A DNA stretch of 64,000 nt, from NCBI GenBank assembly GCA_033439795.1, contig JAUTDP010000006.1, forward strand, positions 1,364,001 through 1,428,000, in the 5' to 3' direction. The DNA comes from Sordaria brevicollis. Its lineage: Eukaryota > Ascomycota > Sordariomycetes > Sordariales > Sordariaceae. The notes under the pieces are model-generated. The model was not told the origin of the DNA. It made no database searches and saw nothing but the letters and a program-made list of their open reading frames with translations. This document shows positions 37,501-47,889 of this stretch, one piece after another (the first letter of the stretch is position 1; every line of letters starts with the position of its first letter). The position numbers were made by a program, and so were the translations under genes.

Positions 37501-38360
37501 AAAATAATATTATATTAAAGGGGTAAATTTATATATTCTCTTTAATAGAATTAATTATAATAGCGTTATTTTATACTAAATTATAATTTTTATTTTTAAA
37601 ATTTAATTATTCGTCCGAATTATTATTATTAGTTTTAAATAAATTAGTATTAAAGTCCGAATTCCGATATTCCGCCTTCTTTTTAGCCTTAACCTCTTTA
37701 TTTTAATAGGTTTAATTTTATATACGTTAATTTGTAAAGGCGTCCTTCTTTTGTACGTACCCGTTTATATTAAATACCCGGCTCCCCTACGGTATTTGGA
37801 TTTTCTTCGTACTTTTAAAACTTTAACGCTAATTAATCGTCGTAAATGTAATAATAATAATAATTCGGGTAATATCCGCCTTATAATAGCCTATAATATA
37901 TTTAGCTATTAATTTATCGAATTGGCTTTAATTTAAGGTTTTATCGTAATAAGGATTATCCTTCGGAATATTATTAGATTCGGCGTATTAATAATAGATT
38001 TTAAGGTCGTTAAATGTATTATATAATTCTTTAAACGTTTAAAAGATTAAAGAAGGTAGGAAGATTACGATATTAGGGTAAGTTTATATAGTTTTATTTT
38101 TCTACTTTAAATCGAAGAGCTTTTAATATTTTATAAATAAAATAGAATTATAAATTAGGGTCTTGCCGGTTCCTACTTCGTTAAATAGAATAGCCCTACT
38201 AAAAGGTCTACGTATTATTTTATAAATAATAAAAGCGTTTATTTAAATATTAGCCCGGGTATTATTTATTCTTATAGGAATTAGGAATTTAATTCCCGTA
38301 GAAATTAATTATAAATAAAATTTACCTATAATTTAATAAAAAAGTAATATACGGTTATTA
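34600..38360 (-). pseudogene. SNF2-type (helicase superfamily 2) ATPase relic, RIP-mutated
   Basis: Reading the minus strand and treating TAA/TAG as RIP products of CAA, CAG or TGG gives a long, mostly continuous frame with helicase motifs in order. Motif I is AILFNEVGTGKTL (about 38200-38165), motif Ia is PNIVIFLPSLIF (about 38060), and motif II/Walker B is VIVIDEAQFTRN (about 37385). A motif III-like segment, YLITPTLNKLTD, lies near 37280. Further down (about 36.1-35.1 kb) the frame resembles the C-terminal helicase lobe, for example KKAIIIGEIYSYF. In-frame stops are all TAA/TAG, the codons RIP creates. The spacing between motifs I and II (about 260 codons) is longer than in most SNF2 proteins, so inserts or unrecognised introns are likely. 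Ends are approximate. It cannot encode a functional protein as it stands. Confidence 0.72.
34626..34938 (-). repeat. Tandem repeat, 84-bp unit, four copies (28-residue protein repeat)
   Basis: Units begin at 34626, 34710, 34794 and 34878, an exact 84-bp period; the last copy is partial. Each contains GGCGTTTATTTTTATAAGAA-like then AAATCCGGTATCGATT-like sequence. The period is 28 codons. On the minus strand all copies translate in one frame into a repeat with core NAEGFRN.ISNRIFNLIDTG. It lies at the 3' end of the helicase relic, so it probably encoded a repetitive C-terminal tail. Differences between copies are mostly transitions. Confidence 0.85.
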
Positions 38361-41300
38361 ATTTTATTAATCTTTTATTTAACTTAATTAAATTTCTTTA
38401 AAAATTTTTTTAATTTAAACGGTAGTAGTAGATTTTATACGATAATCTTCTCTTCGTTAATTTTTCGCCCGAGGGCCCGTATACTTTCGATTATTAATTT
38501 ACTATTCGCTATAATATTCTTTATAAGATAATTCCGAATAATTAATACTTTAATTATAGCGTTTATTTCTATTTACGATTTTAATTTAGAGTGTATATTG
38601 TCTTAAAATAGCGTATTCCCGGTTATTATATATAAAAGATATTAAATTATATCTTCCGTTTAAATAATATATTAAACGGTAATATTACCCAAATTATAAA
38701 AAAAAAGGAAGTGGGTTATTTATTTAAACGGTCCTTAAATTAAGGGCTTTTCCTACTTTTTATTATAAGTTTATATAATTAATTAGAAAAACCGTATATT
38801 TATCTATTCGGCGGTATCGCCTAATCCGGTATTAAAATTTATAGCCTTTTCGAAATTAACTTTATCGGCGCTAATTTTAACGCTTATTAAAATAATAAAT
38901 TATAAAACTTAATTAAATATTAAAATATTACGGGTATATACCGCTTAAATTTAACGGTTTATAATACTTTTATTATTATTAAGTTTAAATATTTCCGTAC
39001 GGATTATATAAATAATTTACCGGAGCGTTATAAGGGCGTTTTATTATATATATTTAATTTTATTTTCTTTAAGGTTTTTTACAAATTAGGTATCGACGTT
39101 TATAAGGAAGATTAATATTATTTATTTTTCGCCGTTTAATTTATAACTTTTAATGGAATTAAATACTTAAATACCCTTTCTCCGGTTATTAAAATAACCG
39201 AATAAAAATAAAATTTAGAATTAATCGTCGATTAAATACTTACCGGTACCCGCGAATTTATTTTAGTATTATATAAATTTAACCGCTTCTTAATATTCGG
39301 GTCGTACCGAATATCGTTATAAAATTAAAAAAAGGTTTACGAATAGAATCTTTTTTTATAAAATAATCTACGGGTTTATACCGGGATTGGCTTAGGGCGT
39401 ATTTCTAATTCTTATTATTATTATATAAATAAATAATTTAGCGAATAGGTAATTTTAAATAGCCTTTATAATACGTATAATAGCGGGGTTCTTAAATACG
39501 TTTAGAACGTTGCGTAATATTACCCTAAAGAATAAGAAAAGTAAATTATTATTTTAATTTTTTATATTTAATAAAGGTCCGAACTAATTAGTTATTAAAT
39601 TTTATTAGTAATAAGTATTATATAGGTTATAAATTATATAGGGTCTATAATTTATTCTTATTAGAATAAAGAAAGTAAATAGGTATAAATTATTTAAATT
39701 AATATAATTTATTCCTATTAGAATTAATTAATTAATTTTAATTAGAATAAATTTGAAATAGTAATTCCCAACTCCTATAAGAATTAATTAATAGAGTATT
39801 TATAATTATAATCAATATATTAATAATAGTCTTTAATAAATTTATACCCTAATATATTAATAAAAAACGCTATATTAAATTCCTATATCGACGTAAGGTT
39901 ATATATAAACGTTTAACCGGGGATTTAATTCTTATTGAATTTTTTAAAGCCTTCCGAATTTTTATTAATTGGTTATAATTCGGTAGGAGTATATTTAAAA
40001 TTAATTGTACTATTGTACTTAAGGAATTATAGAATTATAGCGGTAATTTTATTAAAGTTATAATACCCTGCGTTTATTAGGTAACCGGCCTTAATAATCG
40101 TCGCATTTATATATTTATCCGACTTATTCGAATATAAATCGAAGTTTTAAATACGTAATACAGGCGTATAATATAACGGTTATAAATCGTTAACCTTTAT
40201 AAGATTTTTGAGGAATAAATATTTTTCATTGGTTTTATTTTTATAAGTTTTAAATTTTTGCCATTTTACTAATATAATCGTAAAGGGTATTAATCGTTTA
40301 TTCTTATAGGAATTACGAAGTTTATTATAGTAGTAGGAAGGGTGTATTATAAAAGGGTAAATTATAAGAAGGAGGAAGGAAGAAGGTAGGAAAGGGTTTA
40401 AAAATTAAAGAAGGAAATATTTTAATTATACGGCTAAAAGATTTACTTTTAAGGCGGCTACGGTAATTAAATAATAATAATTATTAAATAATTAAATTAA
40501 TTAAATTCGGCATTATAATATAATTAACGTAGGCTTTTAATTAATTAGATTATTATTTTTAAGTAGCGTTATTTTATTTTTTTTAGCGCGGTAATCCGTA
40601 TTCGATTCCCGAAATTCATTTTTTAAATTTAATAAATTTACTTATAATTATAATAGTCCGAGCTTTAATAATATAAGGCTCCTATTACCGGTTGGATTTA
40701 AAAATAATTCCCGTAGGAATAAATTTTAATACCTATATTATATACTATAATACGAAATTTTAAATTTTAGGATTACGAAGTTAATAATTTTTGTAGGAGT
40801 TAAATATAGTGGGTATATACGAAATACGGGAATTAATAATATATATACGTATAAATACTTATATAATCGATATTATTAAATGGGGATAAACGCCTTTAAT
40901 ATTAGTGGTTATATAAGTAGGGGGGCGAAAGTATATTAATTCGAATTGAAATTAAAATTATTATTATTTAAATTTTATATATTACTCTTATCCCCCGAAT
41001 TTTTATTTTAATTATATATAATTATATTATCCTCGTCTTTATTATCGGAAAGTTTAAAATATTTATAATCTTCGTTACGTTCGGGTCGGACCTCCTTATC
41101 GTTAAATTATTTTAATATATTAAATAATAATTTAAGTAAGCCGTTGTATTAGAGGTTGGGCGTATTGAAATCGACGGGATTTAATTTGCCGTTTCGATAA
41201 GTAGCGAAATTATTTTTATAGATTATATATATATAATTGATAATATTTACGTTAATAAACGGTACGGTATATTTACTTCCGTTAAATTTCTTAAATTCTA

Positions 41301-41706
41301 ATTTTAGAACCTTACGTACAATTATAATTAATAGACCGATAGTAGATATTTTTGTAAACGTCGATTTATAATTGTAAGTAGAGTTTTTATTATATTTAAT
41401 ATTAATAGTAAATAAATAGTTAACGTATTTTATAATTAAATTAATTTCTTTTTAATTATTACCGGCCGTAATATATTAAATAAAATTTAATTTTAAAATA
41501 ATAGTGGAAAGTTTTTGGTTAGTGACCTTTAATCGTAGGAGTTATAAAAAGTATAATATTTTAAATTTATAATTAATAAATTTCCTTTTATAAAAGAAGA
41601 AGGGGAAATAATTAATTATTTAATAAAATATACCGTAATCGCTAAATTGAATTACGCGAGTAAAAACGATTAGGATTTATACGATATATAAATATTAATA
41701 TATATT

Positions 41707-43800
41707 ATGGAAGCGGATATCGATATTAAATTTATTATAATCGGGGTATTTCCTAATTTAAGCCGGTAGTATAAATATTTTATTACAAATTTAAACGATT
41801 TAATTTATAATATAGGAGGGATTTTCGATACGGATAGTAACTTTAAGCGTAGTTTTAATACTTTTATTATTAATATTAATAAATTAAAAGTAGCGAATAT
41901 TAATAAGATTACGTATAAGAAAGGTTATAATTTTAGAATAAAATATATTATAAAAGAGTTGCGTCCTATAATAGAATTTAATTTTAATTTCTTTAATCTT
42001 TTTAAATTTACCGAGTCCGTATATATTTTATTCGATTAATAGTTAAAAGTGCCGAAAGATGAGGTTAATAAAGTTTATTTTAATATAGAAGAAAATAGGG
42101 ATAGGAATTATTTATTATTTGCGATTATAAAATTATTAAGCATTTAATTAGGCGGATATAATTTTACGTATATAAAAAATCGTTTTTTAATTGCTATAGA
42201 TAAGGAAAAGCTTATTTCTAAATTAGGCCGGGTTTATATTTAGAAGGTTTAGGAATAATTTATTGTATAGGCGGTAAATATTGGCGAATTCTCCTTCGTT
42301 TTCGTTAATAGTAGGAATTTAAAGGATATAGCTCTTTTTCGTTCGATATTATTTTACTTTTAGGAAATAATATTAAGAAAATATATATAAATCTTTATAA
42401 AGCTTAGGAAATAGGACGTATAATTTATTAATAATTAAAAACGATATAATTAATTAGAATATATAAGGCGTCCGAATAAGAGTAGGGATTATTTACCGCT
42501 TTTAAAATAAAATAGACGGCCGAAATTATTGGGGACGAAAAGGTTTACGAATATTAAGGCTATTAATTAATAAATAAGTGGTAAAATTATATATTATATT
42601 TTTCCGACTTAATTTAAAATTTTGAATAATATTTAAATAATTATAATTATTATAGATAATAACGAAGCTAGGATTAGAAATTATACGTTTAAAGTTAATT
42701 TACCCCGATTAATTTAATTTTTAAAAAGAGGGGTTAATAATTAAATTTATAATTCTTTTAATAATTAAATCCTTAATAATTATTATAGTCCGAATATAAG
42801 ATATAGAAACGCCGAATGTAGTAAGGGTATTTTATATACGTTTAATTACCCTATTACTATATAAATATAACCCGATTATTTATACGAAGAAATCCGAATT
42901 CCCGGGAATAATTACGCTTATAATAATAACGAAGATTATATAAATTTTAGGGGATATATATTAAATATAATCCGAGCGTTATATAAACGACGGTTAATAT
43001 ATACGAAAATATTATATTAAATTGAAAAGGAGGGAGTATAACCGTAAGGTATAGAGGCGTAAATCGTTAATATACTCCTTTATAACCGATATAATCCAAT
43101 TTATATTACTTAAATCGGTAATATTATAAAGTTTATATTTATTAATATAAGAGGCGCTATTTTATTTAGCGAAGGATAAAAAGAAATTAATATATTTAGG
43201 TAAGTTAATAAATTTATTCTGGAATGTAATAAATTCGTATAATTTATCTTCGTTTTTGAATTATATTATAACGTTTTAACGACGGAGAGCTTTATAAATA
43301 TCCTAATTTTATAATATAGTAGTTAATTATTTGGTATAAGGGTTAAATAATTGATTATCCTTCCGAATAACGTTAATTTAATTATAAAAGAAGTTTTTTA
43401 AAATGCCCTTAGGGTAAATATTAAACCAAAATTTTTAGGTAATACGAATAAAATATCTAAGATTATTATTAACCCCGTTAAAATTTAATACCTAATTCGG
43501 TAGCGGAAATATATTTATAGGACGTAGTATAGGGGACGACGAGGGTAAATAAACCTTTATTTATAGTAGCGGTATATTATATAGAATAGAAAATTCGGAT
43601 ATAAGTTTAAGTAAATAAAAAATAAATATTAATTAGTCTAATAGGATTAGCGGGAATTGTAATAAATATTAAAAGGAATTATTAATAATTTTTAGAAACG
43701 ATAATATAATTAAGTAATTACGAACCGAATATTATTATAGTATTAATATAGGATAGGTATTAGGGTTTACTTTTATAAGAGGGAAGTATAAATTTAATAG
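41707..43800 (+). pseudogene. Long RIP-mutated open-frame relic of unknown function
   Basis: From ATG 41707 one plus-strand frame can be followed for roughly 700 codons. Its only interruptions are TAA and TAG, as expected if they were CAA, CAG or TGG before RIP. The first 302 codons (to 42612) hold about two dozen such stops. They include well-formed segments such as RDRNYLLFAIIKLLSI and NRFLIAIDKEKLISKLGRVY. Later parts read GAILFSEG.KEINIFR.VNKFILECNKFV. The frame may extend upstream to about 41150. I do not recognise a domain. Continuity of a single frame over 2 kb in such AT-rich DNA is the evidence that it was coding. It is convergent with the helicase relic. Confidence 0.6.
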
Positions 43801-43836
43801 GGTAGTAGAGTTTATTCCTATAGGAATACTTTTTTA

Positions 43837-43864
43837 TCGCCTATAATTAAATCGTACAAAATCG
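43837..43864 (-). repeat. Right inverted-repeat arm of the RIP island
   Basis: Reverse-complement partner of 26643-26670, more RIP-mutated than the left arm. Just inside it lies a palindromic ATTCCTATAGGAAT (43814-43827), a motif repeated elsewhere in the island. Confidence 0.75.
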
Positions 43865-44053
43865 CTTTAGATTTATTACCGTAGAAATAGTATCCTTAGG
43901 CGCTAATTAATTATATAGGTATTAGAATGGGAGTGGTGGGGTAGCGCCCGGGGGTGCCGTTTCGGAAGTAAGTAGGTTTGAGAATTAAGATTATCTATTT
44001 TCACCTTTGTTCCCCCTAGAACTATAATTCAATCCTACATAAAATATTTATCT

Positions 44054-44833
44054 ATTATATACCTATAACTCCTAACACGCTAAAAGTTCCGGCTAAGGTT
44101 ATTAACGTTTTTACGGGCAATCTCCATACTGGGCTACGCACGCACTAACAGATTATTATCGCACGGACGAAAACTATACTTTTTACCCGCAAAAAAATTA
44201 TTAAGCCTAGCCAAAAACTATACCCCTTTTATTAATGCTCCTATATAGACCTTCTAAATAGACCTTCCAAATAGACTTTCTATATACGGTATTCCTATAT
44301 AAACGGGCTAAATAAACGAATGCGTATTTATTCTATTTTTATTCTACAAACTATAAGAGTACGTAGCCTATTCAATTAGTAGGAGTACGTAGTTTAAGAG
44401 CCCGAGGAAGGGGAGGGGCCGAATAATCCCTTCCCGAATACTAATTATATACCTATAGCTCCTAGCACGCTAAAAGTTCCGGCTAAGGTTATTAGCGTTT
44501 TTGCGGGCAGTCTCCATACTAGGCTACGTACGCACTAATAGATTATTATCGTACGGACGAAAATTGCACTTTTTACCCGCAAAAAAATTATTAAGCCTAG
44601 CTAAAAACTATACCCCTTTTATTAATACTCTTATATAGACCTTCTAAATAAACCTTCTAGACAAACCTTCTACATACGGTATTCCTATATAAACGGGTTA
44701 GGTAGACGAATGCGTGTTTATTCTGTTTTCATTCCGCAAACTATAAGAGTACGTAGCCTATCCAGCCAATAGGAGCACGTAGCTTGAGAGCCCGGGGAAG
44801 GGGAGGGGCCGAATGGTCCCTTCCCGAACACTA
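44054..44833. repeat. 390-bp tandem direct duplication, lightly RIP-mutated
   Basis: Copy 1 is 44054-44443 and copy 2 is 44444-44833. Both start ATTATATACCTATA and end CCCGAA[TC]ACTA. I aligned them by eye and found no indels. Every difference I noted is a transition, in both directions: each copy keeps C or G where the other has T or A. That is the pattern of two copies RIP-mutated independently. The block lies just outside the right inverted repeat and ends 6 bp before the stop codon of the gene at 44840-47889. No coding frame was recognised in the unit. Confidence 0.9.
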
Positions 44834-44839
44834 GTGGTA

Positions 44840-47800
44840 TCAACCCATATAACTCCTCCTATTCCTCTCCGGCGCCGGCGTCCCTCCAATTGGCGACGGT
44901 ACATACGTCGATGCCCCCGATGCCGCTGAATTTCTCGCCGTCGATAACGGTGACGGTTGCGACGGTTGTCTCATCCACGTAACCGGCCTGGACGACGAAG
45001 GATTGGATACCGGTACTAGTCCTGGTCCCGATCCCGATCCTCCAAGAGCTTCATATAGACTTCTCGCCGCCATTGGAGGTGGTGATACTTCAGTCACGGT
45101 CGACCTCTTGCTTCCACCACCACATCCACAAGCTTCCTTGTCCCATTGTCCCGCTCCCTTTTTCTTATTACCACCACACCCACAAGTTTCTTTATCCCAT
45201 TGTCCCTGTCCAATGGTTGTCACTGTCGATCTTTTACTACCACCACAGCCACAGGCCTCTTTATCCCACTGTCCCCCGGTCGCCGTCGACGCTGAAGCTT
45301 TGCTGGCCCTACACCCACAAGCTTCCTTATCCCATACCCCCACCCCCTTCCCAACGATTCCAGACTTCCTTCTAATCGTACTCTTGTTGCTAGGATTACG
45401 ACTTAAACTTAGGAGCTCCGCACTGCTACTATTCCTATTGCTCTTCACCATCACCATCTCTGGTCTCTGCGGCTTCGGCGATATATCCACGATTCTCGCC
45501 GTACCCGTAGCACCCATGACGGGCGTCACCCGGCCCGGTGTGGGATACGCCAAAGCAGTGGCCTGGAAGATGCTGCTCGTGCCGCTCGTGGCGCTCTCAT
45601 GGCAGGAGTAGTCGTCTGCAGAGGTGAACGAGAAGCTTGAACCGCGGGAGAGTGATGAGAGGCCACCCACACTGACGGCATCACCCTTGGAACTAGCAGG
45701 GCTTACGGGGCTGGGACCTGTGGTGATGGCGACGCCGACGCCGGCGCCGAGACCAATGGCACTGGTGGATGGCCGCACCGTTTTGCGGACAGCTGCGGCA
45801 ACGCCGTCAAAGGTCCATGGCGATGTTCGTCCGACGCTTCCTCTGTCGTCACTGTCATCGAATGGCGAAGGGCTGTTGCTCTTCTCTGGAAGCTTCCTGG
45901 CGCTCTTAGGAGAGAGGAGCTGACTGGTAGATGACCTGCTGCTGTTGCGCCTCTTGTTCTGCTTGTGTCTACGCCAGAGAAAGAAAAGGATGGCGCCCAG
46001 GATCAAGAGACCAACTGCAGCTGAAGCCATCAAATCAATTACCGCTGTCAGTAAGTTTGCTTCGATTGAGAAGTATTTGTGTGATTACACTTACCGACAG
46101 CGCCATGGATGGCCCCCTTCTTCCCCGAATTGCCTGACGAGCTTTCTTGTTTCTCTTCAGATGCACCTGCTGCATTATCTACCGGGTCCGGACTTGATGA
46201 GGGTGAAGCGTCCGAAGTGGTGAGGGGTTCAAAGCTGGCGGAAACGGTTGCTACTCGAATGTTAGCAGCTATTTCATATTTTCCAATTGAGAAGTTTCGT
46301 GGCTCAATCATATATTAACAAGTGTCACCAAAACTCACCTGTTGTCGGTATTCCTCCCCCGCTCGTCGACTTCGTCGTCGAGCTTGAATGGCGGCTAGTA
46401 TGCCCCTTGCCAGAACTACCCTGCTTCACCGACGAGCTGCTGGCCTTCGCTTCGCTAGTCAAGTCCTGGCCAGGCGATGATGTTGACGGAGACGGATTTG
46501 AGCCCGCCGCATTCGTCGTTTTAATCGATGGATAAACTGTGATCGTCTCCGTCTCAGAGCTGGTGCTTTTGGTAACTGGCGGCGCTGTTGAGCTGGAAGA
46601 GATCGTGATTTCTGCATCAAACGGTCCGCCTGGTAACGGCAATATTATCCCTTCAACCTGGGAAGGCTTCGGAATGACGAAAGAGCTCGTGGCTTCATCT
46701 GGTGATCCCAAGTCAGTTGCTGTTTCTGTTTCAGGCTGTGGAAGAAGGTAACGAAGTGAGTCCGGGTTTCCAATGTTCGCTGGCGATGATATATCAGAGT
46801 GGTAGGTAGAGGTTGAGTCAGTGTTTCCACTGTTTCCGCTGCTTGCACCGGCGGGCCTCGGTAGCAACCCACCCAGCGGAGCTGCGATCGCATCTCCCTT
46901 GCTTGTGGTGGTTGCTGCTCCTTTCCCAGCACTAGTCGGCTGTCCTTGGGTTTCAGTGAGTGTTGCGGTCTCAGAGACGGTTGCTGCACCACTGTCAGCT
47001 TCAGCGGTTGCAACGATCAAGTTTTTGAAGCGGCGACTGTTTCAATAGGTCGTCGTCCTCGCAGTCAGTGGTTTTGTTCGCTTTGTGAGGAAGAAAGACA
47101 GGGCAAAAACGGGAAGCAAACTTACCTCGAACTAATTCTCGTGATATATCCATAATCGGATTCATCCCAAGTCTCTTCGTCGGATGAGGTTCTGGTATTG
47201 ATGAAAGCAGGGATGGAAGGCGTGGACCTCTCATCTACAAGTGAAGAAGTACGGGTTCGTAAACCGAACTGTGAAAGAAATGCATCGTACCCTGAACGGG
47301 TTTTCTTGCCACCATTCGCCTCCATCGGGACGATGGTCATTGTGTGCAAGGGACCCACTGTCATCGTCATGTGCTTTTGGGAGGGTGAGGACGTGGGCTC
47401 AGATGTGTCCCCCTCCTGATGTGCTTGTGCAATGGTGGCGATCTCAATGAAAGAAACACTCTTACCTGTTGGATATATCGCAGTAAGTCCTGGCTTTATT
47501 GACTGTTGAGGGCCACCGGGCATTAAACCCTGCTCAAAGTTCGGAAAGCCTGGTGGCTGCGTGGACGCAGGCTCTTGGGTTACGGTGCTCTCCTTCGTCA
47601 TCGTATTATCCTCGTTGTCGTGGTTGTCCTCATCAATGGATTGATGTCCCTCGTCATCGTGCTGGTCTTCATTATGATCATCTCGGTCACTACCGCTACC
47701 CGAATCATGTCCAGATCCGGCGTCCTCTTCTTGTTCGATATGATGCCCATACTGATTGGACGCCTGTCTCGAAATTTCCGAAAGAGAGATGCCTCGTCCT

Positions 47801-47889
47801 CGGTTTCTGACCCTGTCACCCAGTGGGTATGTCACTGAAGTCGCTGTTGATGCCGCGTTGCCATGTTGTCTGATGCTCATCTTCATCAT
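44840..47889 (-). CDS. Ser/Thr-rich single-pass membrane protein with WDKEACGC tail repeats, about 941 aa
   Basis: Four exons: 47126-47889, 46339-47036, 46095-46253 and 44840-46044. The introns are 89, 85 and 50 bp (GTAAGT/GTGAGT donors), and lengths sum to 942 codons. Splicing the last intron creates one membrane segment at about residues 541-562 (AVIDLMASAAVGLLILGAILFFLW), followed by the stop-transfer RRHKQNKRR. The ~540 residues before it are Ser/Thr/Pro-rich with an Asp/His/Glu-rich patch, looking like a glycosylated ectodomain. The ~380-residue tail is Ser-rich and holds four copies of WDKE[AT]CGC followed by Gly/Ser/Lys. No signal peptide is visible at the chosen start (ATG 47889), so an upstream exon may be missing. 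A possible 42-nt in-frame intron at 47424-47465 was left as coding. The function is unknown; this type of layout suggests a wall sensor or adhesin-like protein, which is inference. Confidence 0.75.

Larger units (their letters stand above)
26643..43864. mobile_element. RIP-mutated 17.2 kb element (dead repeat, probably a large transposable element)
   Basis: The DNA from about 26.69 to 43.87 kb is extremely AT-rich and depleted in CpA and TpG while CpG is kept. In 27001-27300 I counted no CpA and two TpG. That is the specific product of repeat-induced point mutation (C to T at CpA, with the complementary G to A at TpG), not general AT drift. A 28-bp inverted repeat sits at both ends (26643-26670 and 43837-43864). 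Inside are degenerate coding relics on both strands: a SNF2-type helicase on minus and an unidentified long frame on plus. Tandem repeats and a recurring short palindrome are also present. RIP acts only on duplicated DNA, so this was a multicopy element in an ancestor. In Neurospora such DNA is typically methylated H3K9me3 heterochromatin. No intact gene remains. The element class is not established. Confidence 0.85.

Noticed and set aside
26600..43900. The AT-rich block as a centromere core or as mitochondrial DNA insertion
   Set aside because: Neurospora centromeres are far longer than 17 kb. Mitochondrial DNA would not show selective loss of CpA/TpG with retained CpG, nor nuclear-type helicase relics and inverted-repeat ends.
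47424..47465. A 42-nt GTAAGA..CAAG intron in the first exon of the WDKEACGC protein
   Set aside because: It is shorter than any other intron in the window, in frame, and free of stops, so I kept it as coding. RNA evidence could reverse this.
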